Positions 1-8,567 of a stretch of DNA of 64,000 bases are shown here, one piece after another (position 1 is the first letter of the stretch; each line of letters opens with the position of its first letter). The stretch covers positions 1,147,099 through 1,211,098 of the forward strand of contig QJJF01000001.1 in assembly GCA_003202005.1 (NCBI GenBank), in the 5' to 3' direction. A program made the translations under genes and the position numbers. The notes under the pieces are model-generated. The model did not search any database. It was not told the DNA's origin and saw only the letters and a program-made list of their open reading frames with translations. This DNA is from Williamsia faeni. Its GTDB lineage: Bacteria > Actinomycetota > Actinomycetes > Mycobacteriales > Mycobacteriaceae.

Positions 1-77
1 TCTACCTGCAGGTGCTCGACATGGCAGATCTGGCGCACATCGAATTCATCGCCGACAAGGTCATTCCGCAACTCTGA
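1..77 (+). CDS. C-terminal fragment of an LLM-class flavin-dependent oxidoreductase
   Basis: An open frame enters from the left edge and stops at a TGA, giving 24 residues that end DLAHIEFIADKVIPQL. This tail resembles the C-terminal helix of luciferase-like monooxygenases, which often finish with a D-[LH]-x-x-I-E/L-x-I-x-x-x-V-x-P-x-L pattern. The rest lies outside the window, so domains and active site cannot be checked. The assignment rests on the short tail only. Confidence 0.5.
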   Translation, partial: YLQVLDMADLAHIEFIADKVIPQL

Positions 78-172
78 CGGACGCCGGTCGGAGGGCCGGA
101 TCTCGCACCGATCAGTTTGTTGCGCTGAGCCGGTCTGTATTTCCGACACCGGCTGACGGAAGGCTTGGCGCG

Positions 173-736
173 ATGCGGAAACTGATCTACGGCATGAACC
201 TGACATTGGATGGCTACATCGCCGCGCCCGGCGACGACCTCGGGTGGAGCGAGCCGAGCGACGAGCTGTTTCAGTGGTGGCTCGACCAGGAGCTGGCGAT
301 CGGCCTGTTCCTGTACGGGCGCAAGTTGTGGGAGGCCATGAGTTCCCACTGGCCGACCGGCGACCAGCGGCCCGACGCCACCCCGGCGGAGATCGAGTTC
401 GCCCGGAATTGGCGGGACACACCGAAGGTGGTGTTCTCCTCGACGATCGAGAAGGTCGACTGGAACGCCCGCCTGTTCACCGGCGATGCGGTGGCGGAGA
501 TCACCCGGCTCAAGGCGCAGGACGGCGAGCCGATGAGGGTTTGTGGGGCAACGCTCGCCGGGGCGGCCATGCGGGCCGGGCTGATCGACGAGTACACGAT
601 CGTGACCCATCCGGTCCTGGTGGGCGGCGGCGCGCCGTTCTTCACCGCGCTGGATAGCAGGGTGAACCTGAACCTGGTGGAGACGCGGACGATTTCCGGC
701 GGGGTGGTTATGGCGAGGTACGAGACGAGGCGCTAG
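173..736 (+). CDS. dihydrofolate reductase family protein (RibD C-terminal domain)
   Basis: The 187-residue product begins MRKLIYGMNLTLDGYIA, the typical opening strand of stand-alone RibD_C/DHFR-like reductases (compare x-S-L-D-G-x-I/x). It carries the usual middle segment PKVVFSST followed later by GGGAPFF near residue 160. Such proteins are soluble NAD(P)H reductases of mostly unknown substrate, not the essential folate DHFR. The length matches the family (about 180-190 aa). The ATG lies 95 bp after the preceding stop and no strong Shine-Dalgarno is seen. It is convergent with the DUF4190 gene. Confidence 0.8.
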   Translation: MRKLIYGMNLTLDGYIAAPGDDLGWSEPSDELFQWWLDQELAIGLFLYGRKLWEAMSSHWPTGDQRPDATPAEIEFARNWRDTPKVVFSSTIEKVDWNARLFTGDAVAEITRLKAQDGEPMRVCGATLAGAAMRAGLIDEYTIVTHPVLVGGGAPFFTALDSRVNLNLVETRTISGGVVMARYETRR

Positions 737-746
737 GCGCGTCTTC

Positions 747-1478
747 CTAGCTGCCGGAACCAACGATGTAGAAATAACCGCCCAGGACGAGCACGGTGGC
801 CGCCAGATAGAGGTAGCCCACCCACAGTGCCGCGATGGCAAAGGCGTCGCCCTGCTCACCCGTGCGGCGGATCTGTGACCGCGCAACATGGCCGCACACG
901 ATCCCGATGATGAACGTCACGCCGATCACCGACAGGATCACCGCCACGACCGAGAGGGTATTGGTCTTGTTGGCCCGCGAGGTGGGTGCGGGGGTCATTT
1001 CTGCTCCGGATTCGTGGTCCTCGACGCGGTCCTCGAGGTAGGCGGCGGAGTAGTCGTCGTAATTGTCATTGCGACGATCTGCCGGGTCGGTCGTCTGTGA
1101 GTAGGCGTTGCCGTCTCCGGTGGCGAGGGCACCGATACCGGCGGCCGGGCCGCTCAGCGGGGCCGGTGAGGCGTTCGGCGGTTGCTGCCGCCGCGGAGGC
1201 TGCTGTGGGCCGGTCTGCCCTGGTCCCGGCACCGGCCGATAGGGCGAACCGGGCGCGGGTCCCGAACCTGCCACCGGCGGAGCGGGGCGGTTCGGGGCCG
1301 ACTGATAGCCGGGCGGAGGTCCTGGGCGAACAGCCTGCGTGGCAGGCCCCGTGCCGGGACGCGGGGTCTGCCGATAGCCGGCGGGCGGGGCACCCTGAGG
1401 TCCTCGCTGCTCCCATGCGGGCACGGGCGCACTGCGCCGCCGGTCTGGGTTCCCGTTCTCAACACTCACGGATGCCAC
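747..1478 (-). CDS. DUF4190 domain-containing membrane protein with Pro-rich N-terminal region
   Basis: The product has a long Pro/Gly/Gln-rich cytoplasmic region (about 150 residues), an acidic stretch, then two predicted membrane segments separated by ARSQIRRTGEQGD. That loop between two helices is the DUF4190 hallmark. The frame could be opened about 96 bp further upstream, but that would overlap the end of the cwsA-like gene by 77 bp and encode an Arg-rich sequence. A GTG at 1478 (or 1469) is therefore the better start. Function is unknown. Proteins of this kind are common in actinobacterial envelopes. Confidence 0.7.
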   Translation of the reverse strand: MASVSVENGNPDRRRSAPVPAWEQRGPQGAPPAGYRQTPRPGTGPATQAVRPGPPPGYQSAPNRPAPPVAGSGPAPGSPYRPVPGPGQTGPQQPPRRQQPPNASPAPLSGPAAGIGALATGDGNAYSQTTDPADRRNDNYDDYSAAYLEDRVEDHESGAEMTPAPTSRANKTNTLSVVAVILSVIGVTFIIGIVCGHVARSQIRRTGEQGDAFAIAALWVGYLYLAATVLVLGGYFYIVGSGS

Positions 1479-1497
1479 GGTACCCGTCTGCCCGATT

Positions 1498-2112
1498 TCA
1501 GCTTCCGGTCTGGCCGTTGGACGACGGTGATGCGGGCGCGGTAACCGGCGCCTCGTCCTCGGCCACCGGAACATCGGTCAGCCGGGGTGGAGCGGCCGCA
1601 ACCGACGGCGGGGCCGGGCGGCGACGACGCGAGATCGCGAAGACGGCGGCACCCGCGGCGACGACACCGACCGCGATGAGGGCGATCTTCAGACGACGAC
1701 GAGACGGCTTGATCGTCGCGACCTGCTCCGGCAGGGCGTCGGCAAGACCGGTGCGTTGCAGACCCGACACCACGGTCGGATTGCTGATCTGCAGGGGAAA
1801 GGCGTCGGCGGCGCGGTGACGGTATTCGTCGGTCAGCCGACGGGCGTCCGCGGCGAGTTCGACTTCCTTCGTATACGCCTGGCCACCAATCTTTTTCGCA
1901 CCGGACCAGGCGGCTGCACCGGTGCTGCGGGTGGCGTTGCCCGCAGTGTTGATGGTCTTGCGGATGCCGACACCACTGAGTCCGAGTGATCCCCGGGTGA
2001 CGTTCGACAGGCCTGCCAGGCTCTGCTGTGTACCCAGCCGAAGGCGCTGACCAGAGGTCAGTGCGATCGCCCTGTCACGTACTGCTTTCAGATCGGATTC
2101 GAGTGTGCTCAT
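1498..2112 (-). CDS. cwsA: CwsA-like cell wall synthesis / cell-shape protein
   Basis: The protein has 204 residues, with a soluble N-terminal region of about 140 residues and one C-terminal membrane helix (IALIAVGVVAAGAAVFAI, near residues 143-160) followed by basic residues and a Pro-rich tail. In M. tuberculosis the gene divergently adjoining ppiA is cwsA (Rv0008c), a single-pass protein that works with CrgA and Wag31 at poles and septa. Position, strand and topology all agree here. Sequence identity could not be measured, so the name rests mainly on synteny. A GGAGG-like sequence precedes the ATG. Confidence 0.65.
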   Translation of the reverse strand: MSTLESDLKAVRDRAIALTSGQRLRLGTQQSLAGLSNVTRGSLGLSGVGIRKTINTAGNATRSTGAAAWSGAKKIGGQAYTKEVELAADARRLTDEYRHRAADAFPLQISNPTVVSGLQRTGLADALPEQVATIKPSRRRLKIALIAVGVVAAGAAVFAISRRRRPAPPSVAAAPPRLTDVPVAEDEAPVTAPASPSSNGQTGS

Positions 2113-2215
2113 GAAACCTCCTCGGGTGAAACCAGCGCGATTGGGTCCACCCTAGTGCCTATCCGTCAGAGGATCTGGGCGGTTGCGTCCGTCGCCGGAA
2201 GGTCGAAGTGGCACC

Positions 2216-2752
2216 ATGGTGGGCGTGACCACAGCATTGAAAACCGCAACCGCGACCCTGCACACCAATAACGGTGACATCAAGATCGCCCTGTTCGGTA
2301 ACCACGCACCCAAGACGGTTGCGAACTTCACCGGCCTGGCAGATGGCTCCAAGGACTACTCGACGGCCAACGCGTCGGGTGGAGACAGCGGACCGTTCTA
2401 CGACGGCGCCGTCTTCCACCGGATCATCTCCGGCTTCATGCTCCAGGGCGGTGACCCGACCGGAACCGGCACGGGTGGCCCCGGCTACCAGTTCGAGGAC
2501 GAGTTCCACCCGGAGCTCACCTTCAACCAGCCGTACCTGCTGGCGATGGCCAACGCCGGACCGGGCACCAACGGTTCGCAGTTCTTCATCACCGTCGGCC
2601 CGACCCCGCACCTGAACCGCAAGCACACCATCTTCGGTGTCGTCGAGGACGAAGAGTCGAAGAAGGTTGTCGATGCGATCGGCGCCGTCGCCACCGATCG
2701 TCGGGATCGGCCGCTCGAGGATGTTGTCATCGAGCGGATCTCCATTTCCTGA
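2216..2752 (+). CDS. ppiA: peptidyl-prolyl cis-trans isomerase, cyclophilin type
   Basis: Cyclophilin-type prolyl isomerase, cytoplasmic. Recognisable blocks include [40 protein letters not shown] with the active-site [13 protein letters not shown], and [10 protein letters not shown]. These closely follow mycobacterial PpiA over the full length. An in-frame TTG lies further upstream, but the ATG used here has GGAAGG 13 bases before it. GTG at 2225 is another possible start. It is divergent from the cwsA-like gene and 6 bp from the rhomboid gene, so the two are probably co-transcribed. Confidence 0.95.
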   Translation: MVGVTTALKTATATLHTNNGDIKIALFGNHAPKTVANFTGLADGSKDYSTANASGGDSGPFYDGAVFHRIISGFMLQGGDPTGTGTGGPGYQFEDEFHPELTFNQPYLLAMANAGPGTNGSQFFITVGPTPHLNRKHTIFGVVEDEESKKVVDAIGAVATDRRDRPLEDVVIERISIS

Positions 2753-2758
2753 CCTCTT

Positions 2759-3643
2759 GTGACATTCCAGCCCCCGTCCTCCCCATCGCCGTCGCCACCG
2801 ACACAGGTATGTGTGCGGCACCCCGATCGGCCGACGGGACTGGCGTGTAGCCGGTGCGGGCGTCCGGCCTGCCCCGATTGTCTGACCCCGGCCGCAGTCG
2901 GCCAACATTGCGTCGACTGCGTCCGGGCTTCCGGCCGGCAGGTTCCGACGGCCCGCACCATCGGTGCCAAGACCGCCTGGGCCACCTACGCACTCATCGC
3001 GATCAACAGCGCGCTGTTCCTGATCGTTGCGGCCCAGGCGCGCAGCATCACCGAGGTGCGTTCGTCCGAGGTGTTCGTCGACGGAGCCCTGTGGGGTCCG
3101 TTCATGGCCTCCGGCGAGTACTGGCGCCTGTTGACCGCCGGATTCCTGCACTTCTCGTTGATCCATGTCGGGGTCAACATGTTCTCGCTGTACATCCTGG
3201 GTCGCGACGTCGAGCTGACCTTGGGCACCGCCCGCTTCCTGGGGATCTACCTGACATCTCTGCTCGGCGGCAGTGCCATGGTGATGCTGCTCGGCGACCC
3301 GCTGGCAATCAACGCCGGTGCCTCGGGGGCGATCTTCGGTCTGATGGGCGCCACGCTGATCGTGGTGCTCAAAGCCAAGATCCCGGCATCTGGTGTGTAC
3401 GGCATCATCGGATTGAACGTCGTGCTCTCGTTCACGATCCCGGGCATCTCACTGTGGGCGCACCTCGGCGGTCTCGCGTTCGGCGCCGCAGCGGCCGCCG
3501 GCATCGTCGACGGCCCGCAGTTGCTGCCCGCCGATGCGCGCAATCCACGCAATGCGACCGCCGTCGGGTTCCTGGCGATGGGCGTGCTGATCGCGGTGGC
3601 ACTGGCCATCGGCATCGTCAAAGCCATGACACTGACCTTCTGA
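2759..3643 (+). CDS. rhomboid family intramembrane serine protease with N-terminal zinc-binding domain
   Basis: The 294-residue product starts with a Cys/His cluster (CxxH, CSRCGRPACPDC, HCVDC within residues 18-54) typical of a B-box-like zinc finger. Six or more membrane segments follow. The rhomboid signature is complete: HxxxN at 136-140, GASG with the nucleophile Ser189, and AHLGG with the catalytic His235. It should cleave membrane proteins within the bilayer; substrates are unknown. GTG start. In Mycobacterium this slot between ppiA and the PH-domain gene does not normally carry this gene. Confidence 0.92.
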   Translation: MTFQPPSSPSPSPPTQVCVRHPDRPTGLACSRCGRPACPDCLTPAAVGQHCVDCVRASGRQVPTARTIGAKTAWATYALIAINSALFLIVAAQARSITEVRSSEVFVDGALWGPFMASGEYWRLLTAGFLHFSLIHVGVNMFSLYILGRDVELTLGTARFLGIYLTSLLGGSAMVMLLGDPLAINAGASGAIFGLMGATLIVVLKAKIPASGVYGIIGLNVVLSFTIPGISLWAHLGGLAFGAAAAAGIVDGPQLLPADARNPRNATAVGFLAMGVLIAVALAIGIVKAMTLTF

Positions 3644-3666
3644 CCGGAGGCCCTGGCCCGGCAGGT

Positions 3667-4116
3667 CTAGCTGCGCTCTTCGACCGTCAGGCCGGCCGTC
3701 CGCAGCGCATCAGCCACATCAAGCGGGCTGGTGCCCAGATCCCAGCGTCCGTAGATGACCAGACGTTCCCCATCGTGGCCGCGCTCGTCGTCCAGATCGA
3801 ACTCCAGATGCGGTACCCGGCGCCCGAATCGGGGATAGGTGATCAGCTGTGCCCGGCGGACGTCGTCGAAGGAGTAGCTGCACGTGCCGCGAAAAAAGGT
3901 GCGGATGTGGATCCGCCGACCTTCGACGGCCAGTTTCGGTCGGACCCACAAACTCAGTCCACCGATCACCAGTAGCAGCACCGCGGCGATGAGCATCAGG
4001 AACATCCCCGCCGGATCCGTGCTCGACAGCAGTCCGGCACCGCCGAGGAATAGACCGCCGAGCACCATCAGGATGCCCATCGGGGTCGGCGAGGCCCATT
4101 CCAGGCGTGCGTTCAT
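3667..4116 (-). CDS. PH domain-containing membrane protein
   Basis: The 149-residue product has two closely spaced hydrophobic segments near residues 14-55 and a C-terminal bacterial PH-like domain (VEGRRIHIRTFFRGTCSYSF). This matches the Rv0010c-type protein found between ppiA and crgA in mycobacteria. The open frame extends 57 bp further but would run through the DnaA-box region, so ATG at MNARLEWASP is preferred. Function is unknown; the neighbours suggest a link to the division and envelope machinery. Confidence 0.8.
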   Translation of the reverse strand: MNARLEWASPTPMGILMVLGGLFLGGAGLLSSTDPAGMFLMLIAAVLLLVIGGLSLWVRPKLAVEGRRIHIRTFFRGTCSYSFDDVRRAQLITYPRFGRRVPHLEFDLDDERGHDGERLVIYGRWDLGTSPLDVADALRTAGLTVEERS

Positions 4117-4120
4117 AGAG

Positions 4121-4232
4121 TTATCCACAGGCCTTATCCACATTGAGGATGAATTACACACATGTTGTTCCACAGCTGTGAATCACTGAAAAAGCAGCTC
4201 AGCGTCCCATCACTCCACAGGGGTTATCCACA
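4121..4232. promoter_or_regulatory. cluster of three DnaA-box 9-mers
   Basis: The exact sequence TTATCCACA occurs at 4121-4129, 4134-4142 and 4224-4232, all on the plus strand, in the short gap between the PH-domain gene and crgA. TTATCCACA is the classical high-affinity DnaA box. Three exact copies in 112 bp of a high-GC genome are unlikely by chance. The site could bind DnaA as a titration or regulatory element; this is inference. Confidence 0.6.
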
Positions 4233-4270
4233 ATGGGGATGAATTACACACATGTTGTTCCACAGCTGTG
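4134..4270. repeat. 47-bp direct repeat, two copies 90 bp apart
   Basis: Positions 4134-4180 and 4224-4270 match at 45 of 47 bases. The last 34 bases are identical and include GAATTACACACATGTTG and a CACAGCTGTG palindrome. Each copy begins with a DnaA box. The second copy continues the palindrome to TCCACAGCTGTGGA. The repeat ends 18 bp before the crgA stop codon, so it lies between two convergent-to-tandem leftward genes. Confidence 0.85.
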
Positions 4271-4288
4271 GATCAAAATCGGTGCTGG

Positions 4289-4579
4289 TCAACGCCACTT
4301 CATCGTCATCAGGAGGCCGGCGACCATGAAGCCGAATCCGATCAGGAAGTTCCAGGCGCCGAGCTCGTACATCCAGTTGAGGGCCTTGCCCGGGGCACCG
4401 AGAGATTCGGGCGTGGCGACAAGGTAGAAAACGATCAACCAGGCCAGGCCGATGAGCATCAGGCCGAGCATCACCGAGACGAAGAGCGTGCCGGACGGAC
4501 CGGCCTTCACCTTCACCGGTGTGCGGCTGGCAGGGTTGATCGTGTAGTCGGTCTTCTTGCGGACCTTTGACTTGGGCAT
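4289..4579 (-). CDS. crgA: cell division protein CrgA
   Basis: The 96-residue protein has a basic N-terminus (MPKSKVRKK), two membrane helices (about residues 30-54 and 72-92) and the short C-terminus MTMKWR, the standard CrgA architecture. CrgA is an inner-membrane divisome protein that recruits PBPs, FtsI and CwsA to the septum. It keeps the expected order before trpG. The DUF881 gene found between crgA and trpG in M. tuberculosis is absent here. Confidence 0.95.
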   Translation of the reverse strand: MPKSKVRKKTDYTINPASRTPVKVKAGPSGTLFVSVMLGLMLIGLAWLIVFYLVATPESLGAPGKALNWMYELGAWNFLIGFGFMVAGLLMTMKWR

Positions 4580-4704
4580 GACTTCCTCGGTTCGCGGTCT
4601 CTAACGTTTCCCTATAACCTAACCCACCCGTCGCCGGTGCCACAGTTTCGTGGTTACCGGAAAGTGGCGTGAGCTCGCCGAATCGACCCAGGTAGCCTGA
4701 CGAC

Positions 4705-5364
4705 GTGAACTCCGGCGCTCCTGTGCAGATCCTGGTTGTCGACAACTACGACAGCTTCGTCTACAACCTTGTCCAATATCTCGGACAGCTCGGTGTGCAT
4801 GCCCAGGTCTGGCGCAACGACGATGCGCGGCTCGATGATCCCGCGGCCGCAGTCGCGCAGTTCGACGGCGTCTTGCTCTCGCCCGGTCCCGGCACCCCGC
4901 AACGTGCCGGCGCGACCATGCCGCTGGTGGGTGCCGCCGCCGCTGCCCGTACCCCGTTGCTCGGTGTCTGCCTGGGCCATCAGGCCATCGGCGCTGCCTT
5001 CGGCGCCACCGTCGACCGCGCACCCGAACTCCTGCACGGCAAGACCTCACTGGTGAACCACAACAACGAAGGTGTACTGGCCGGTCTGCCGAATCCGTTC
5101 ACCGCCACCAGGTATCACTCGCTCACGGTGCTGCCGGAGACCATTCCCGACGAGCTCATCGTCACCGCCCGCACCGACACCGGGATCGTGATGGCGATGC
5201 GCCACCGAGAACTCCCGATCCACGGGGTGCAGTTCCATCCGGAGAGCGTTCTCACCCAGGGTGGTCACCGGATGCTCGCCAACTGGCTGACGGTCTGCGG
5301 GATGGCGGTGCCGGACGGTCAGGTCAGCACCCTCGAAGCACAGGTCGCAGCGGCCCTCGGCTGA
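4705..5364 (+). CDS. pabA: aminodeoxychorismate / anthranilate synthase glutamine amidotransferase component
   Basis: Class I glutamine amidotransferase of 219 residues. It has the DNYDSFVYNL start, the oxyanion segment SPGPGTP, the nucleophile Cys89 in GVCLGHQ, and His178/Glu180 in HPES. It supplies ammonia to a chorismate-using partner for para-aminobenzoate or anthranilate; mycobacterial orthologues at this locus are called trpG or pabA. GTG start. It is divergent from crgA and is the last conserved core gene before the accessory block. Confidence 0.92.
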   Translation: MNSGAPVQILVVDNYDSFVYNLVQYLGQLGVHAQVWRNDDARLDDPAAAVAQFDGVLLSPGPGTPQRAGATMPLVGAAAAARTPLLGVCLGHQAIGAAFGATVDRAPELLHGKTSLVNHNNEGVLAGLPNPFTATRYHSLTVLPETIPDELIVTARTDTGIVMAMRHRELPIHGVQFHPESVLTQGGHRMLANWLTVCGMAVPDGQVSTLEAQVAAALG

Positions 5365-5385
5365 GCGACCTCAGCGAACCGGGGC

Positions 5386-6189
5386 TCAGATCCGTGAGCG
5401 CCGGCTCGTCTGGATGGCCTGCCGTGACATGGCCGCCGAAGCGTTGACGATCCGGTCGCCGAAGCGATCGAGCACGTACGCCTGGGTGGCGGCCAGATGT
5501 CCCCGGGCCAGGCGCTCGGCTTCCTCGGCTCGCCCGGCCGCGATCTCTTCGACGATCCGGCGGTGAGCGCAGACGGCTTCCGTCGCTTCGACGTCGGACG
5601 GGTACTCGCCGTGCCTCGCGCTGTGGTCGGCCCAGGCCTCCTCTTGAGCGGACCACAACGCGACATAGCTTCCCACCACGTACCGGATGGTCGCATTGGG
5701 CGTGAAGGACACGATGAGATCGTGGAAACTCCTCGCGGAATGGGTGAACGCCGATCCGTTCGAGAGGAGTTCTGCCGACTCGTGGACAGCATTCTCCAGG
5801 GCCGGAACGACCACATCCGCACGGTCTTCACGCTTCGCGCATTCGGCGGCGCACATCGGTTCGAGCATCTGCAGGCCGACCGATAGGTCAGTGAGGGTGA
5901 CTCGCGCCGCCTGCAGGGAGAGCCCGAGGTGATACGCCGCCGACATCTCGTCGGGCCGGTGAACCTCGGCTCCACCGACGTTGCCGCGGCGGACCGTGAC
6001 CAGACCCTCGGTCTCCAGGATCCGCAGGGCCTCCCGGATCGATGGATAACTGACACCGAAGTCTCTGACCAGCTGTTCCTGCGTGGGCAGCTGGTAGTCC
6101 TCGTTCTCCAGGATCTGGTCGCGAATTTCTGCGGCGACGGTTTCTGCGATCCGGCGCTGCGGGACCCGGCCGTTTCTGAGGACGGTCAT
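5386..6189 (-). CDS. FadR-subfamily GntR transcriptional regulator
   Basis: The 267-residue protein has an N-terminal winged helix (about residues 10-80) with the GntR pattern LPTQEQLVRDFGVSYPSIRE followed by RILETEGLV, and a helical FCD-type C-terminal domain with His residues in SFHDLI and AHRRI that could bind a metal or carboxylate ligand. Such regulators usually repress catabolic genes until a substrate or CoA intermediate binds. It lies at the edge of the catabolic block. Its upstream region carries one of three copies of the 18-bp palindrome, which suggests autoregulation and control of the whole block. Confidence 0.85.
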   Translation of the reverse strand: MTVLRNGRVPQRRIAETVAAEIRDQILENEDYQLPTQEQLVRDFGVSYPSIREALRILETEGLVTVRRGNVGGAEVHRPDEMSAAYHLGLSLQAARVTLTDLSVGLQMLEPMCAAECAKREDRADVVVPALENAVHESAELLSNGSAFTHSARSFHDLIVSFTPNATIRYVVGSYVALWSAQEEAWADHSARHGEYPSDVEATEAVCAHRRIVEEIAAGRAEEAERLARGHLAATQAYVLDRFGDRIVNASAAMSRQAIQTSRRSRI

Positions 6190-6253
6190 ACGGACCGCAT
6201 CTGGTACATGTTCAAGACCCTATTCGATATTGAGGCCGACCATACAAGTATTT

Positions 6254-6271
6254 CAATCCTTGTAAGGATTG
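6254..6271. promoter_or_regulatory. operator-like palindrome, copy 1
   Basis: CAATCCTTGTAAGGATTG is an inverted repeat with 8-bp arms around GT. It lies 65 bp upstream of the GntR start. A leftward TTGAAA (-35-like, 6256-6251) overlaps its end. Closely similar palindromes occur at 16284 and 26689. Confidence 0.7.
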
Positions 6272-6353
6272 CCTGGAACATGGACCGTTGCGGCTTGAAC
6301 GATCCTCTGACGTGCGGCCACGATGAACGGACCTGCGAACCCGGTCCCAGCCG

Positions 6354-7550
6354 CTATAGCGGCAGTTCGACCTCGGCGGTGCAGGTCACCAGGGTGGTGC
6401 CGTCCTGACTGGTGAGCTTGAGTTTGATCTGAACGAGCGGCACGCCCCATTCGGACTCGACCTTCTTGTCGACGACTTCGGCATCGAAGTAGGTGACGTC
6501 ACCCTCGAAGGCGGGCCCGCGGAAATCGGCTTTGGTGTGCCGGACCATACCGTCGTGGCCGGCCCAGTTCGCGAGATAGTCGGTGCACCAGGCACCCATC
6601 GTCGCGCCATAGCCGTAGGCGCGGGCCATACCGACCTCACCGGCCTTGTCGGCGTCGATGTGGCCGCGCGAGGGACCGACATACAACCCGTCACGCTTGC
6701 GCGGATCGATCTTGGCGCCCTCTTCGTCATACCCGAACCCATCGGTCCAACCCGGGTCCTGGTAGATCCAGGGATCGTCGACACCTTCGGGCGCAACCCA
6801 TTCGGATGTGCCCCAGATGTTGAAGACGAACGCCCGATACTCGGTGGTGAACGAGGCGATGCTGTGCGGGCCGATCACCCGGCGGTGGAGCTTGTCACCG
6901 ATGTTGACCTCATCGAAATGTGGTGAGATACCGAGTCGATTGGACATAAGCCACTGATGTCGCAGCTCTTCGACTTCGATCAGTTCGTCATTGGTCCACT
7001 TCTTGAGGGAGTCGACCTGGTTGTCGTACATGCCGCGCTTGGTGGCCTCGGCCGACAGATAGCGGATGGCGGTGGAACGCTCCTTGGCGACCAGCGAGCC
7101 ATGCTGGTTGGTGTGGACGGTATCGCCGTGGGAGAACATCGTCGGTCCGGCGAACTTCGTGTCGGTGACTTTGTAGCCGTGAAAGCGTCTCTCTTGGAAC
7201 AACTTGTCACCTGGCCGAACCGGTGTCCCGTAGAACCACCACTCTTCGCCGCCGAAGATCAGGTGACTTTCGGGAATGTATCCGACGCAGGCCGGTTGTG
7301 CACCATGACCGAAATCCAGACCCACTGCGATGGACTGTGGTGCGACGAGTCCGCCGAACTTGCTGTTGCGAGCGAACTCCTGGTCCCAGTGCAGGGGATT
7401 GGGATTGTCCATTGCCATCACCCATCGGCGGATGTCGGAGGTGCTGCAGGGATCCCAGAGTTGGCCGCCACCAACCAGTTCGCCGACGCGATGGTCGACG
7501 TCGGTCAGGTCGAGCTGGACAGTTTCAGGTTCGGTTTCACTGGTGGTCAT
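6354..7550 (-). CDS. FAS1-like (MaoC-type) double hot-dog acyl-CoA dehydratase/hydratase
   Basis: The 398-residue product has two hot-dog domains. The N-terminal one carries a hydratase-2-like motif MDNPNPLHWD (Asp48, His54) followed by FGGLVAPQ; the C-terminal one (about 240-398) contains the MGAWCTDYLANWAGH segment. The family hydrates or dehydrates enoyl-/3-hydroxyacyl-CoA. Spacing between Asp and NP-x-H differs by one residue from classical MaoC, as in other FAS1-like dehydratases. It is the last gene of the eight-gene leftward operon. Confidence 0.75.
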   Translation of the reverse strand: MTTSETEPETVQLDLTDVDHRVGELVGGGQLWDPCSTSDIRRWVMAMDNPNPLHWDQEFARNSKFGGLVAPQSIAVGLDFGHGAQPACVGYIPESHLIFGGEEWWFYGTPVRPGDKLFQERRFHGYKVTDTKFAGPTMFSHGDTVHTNQHGSLVAKERSTAIRYLSAEATKRGMYDNQVDSLKKWTNDELIEVEELRHQWLMSNRLGISPHFDEVNIGDKLHRRVIGPHSIASFTTEYRAFVFNIWGTSEWVAPEGVDDPWIYQDPGWTDGFGYDEEGAKIDPRKRDGLYVGPSRGHIDADKAGEVGMARAYGYGATMGAWCTDYLANWAGHDGMVRHTKADFRGPAFEGDVTYFDAEVVDKKVESEWGVPLVQIKLKLTSQDGTTLVTCTAEVELPL

Positions 7551-7640
7551 GTGCGCTCCTTGTTCAGCGGATGGGCGTCATTGATAGACGAATCTTGGTC
7601 TTGTTCTTTCGGATGGCTGCTCACCAATGGTTTGACAACT

Positions 7641-8567
7641 TCAACCGACGCGAGCGTCGCGCTCGGTGGCAATCGCGAAACTCTTGGTGATGTGATCCTT
7701 GTGGGCAGAGGGAACGGGCGGAAGAATCCATGGATTGTCAGTCGCGCGGATTGCATCGATCTGTTCGCCGATCTCGTCGATCGTCCATGAGGGCTGGTAC
7801 ACGCCCGGGGTCTCTGCGATGAATGCCCGGGCCACCCGGCCGGCGATCGATACGAGCATTTCCCCTGTGATCGAACAGGATTCGTGCGCGAGCCACCCCA
7901 CCGCAGGCGCCGCCAGTTCCGGGCCCATGGGTGGGTAGGCGGACGTGTCGATACCTTCGGCCAACCTGGTCACGGCCGCGGGAACGATGACGTTGGATGT
8001 GACGCCGTACTCGGCGCCCTCGAGGGCCGCCACATTGGAGAGCCCGATCACGCCCGCCTTCGAGGCGGCGTAGTTGGCGACCCGGTGATTGCCGTAGATG
8101 CCGCCAATGGACGAAGTCAGCACGACCCGGCCGTAACCGGCTTCGCACATCAGCGGAAATGCGGGCCGAACCACATGGAACGCGCCCCGGAGATGGACGT
8201 CGAGAACCGCGTCGAAGTCCTCGTACGTCATCTCCCTCAACGACCCATAGCGGCTATTGCCGGCATTGTGGATGAGGATGTCAAGGCGGCCGTAGCGATC
8301 GAGAGCGGTGTCGATGATCGCCTGGCCACCTTCGGCAGTTGCGACGGACTCGGTGCAGGCGACCGCATCGCCGCCGGCGGCCTTGATCTCTCGTACCACC
8401 TCTTCCGCGGGGCCCCGGTCGGCGGTTTCACCGTTGATGGCAACGCCCGCATCGTTGACGACGACCCTTGCACCCTTCGATGCCAGGAGCAGGGCGTAGG
8501 CACGCCCCAAACCCCTTCCTGCCCCGGTGATCACGGCGACGCGATCATCGAATCTGAGTTCAGGCAT
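7641..8567 (-). CDS. SDR family oxidoreductase, multifunctional-enzyme (HSD17B4) type
   Basis: Classical Rossmann SDR with cofactor motif TGAGRGLG, NAG at HNAGN, catalytic Ser in SSIGG and YAASK. It has about 308 residues and a C-terminal extension of about 60 residues (SWTIDEIGEQ...), as in the dehydrogenase part of peroxisomal multifunctional enzymes acting on 3-hydroxyacyl-CoA. The ATG overlaps the upstream monooxygenase stop by one base (TGATG), implying translational coupling. A GTG one codon earlier is possible. Pairing with the downstream dehydratase suggests beta-oxidation-like steps. Confidence 0.8.
   Translation of the reverse strand: MPELRFDDRVAVITGAGRGLGRAYALLLASKGARVVVNDAGVAINGETADRGPAEEVVREIKAAGGDAVACTESVATAEGGQAIIDTALDRYGRLDILIHNAGNSRYGSLREMTYEDFDAVLDVHLRGAFHVVRPAFPLMCEAGYGRVVLTSSIGGIYGNHRVANYAASKAGVIGLSNVAALEGAEYGVTSNVIVPAAVTRLAEGIDTSAYPPMGPELAAPAVGWLAHESCSITGEMLVSIAGRVARAFIAETPGVYQPSWTIDEIGEQIDAIRATDNPWILPPVPSAHKDHITKSFAIATERDARVG

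Noticed and set aside
2159-3166. 335-codon leftward frame across ppiA and the rhomboid gene
   Set aside because: It is antisense to two clearly conserved genes and is rich in Arg/Gly with no family pattern.
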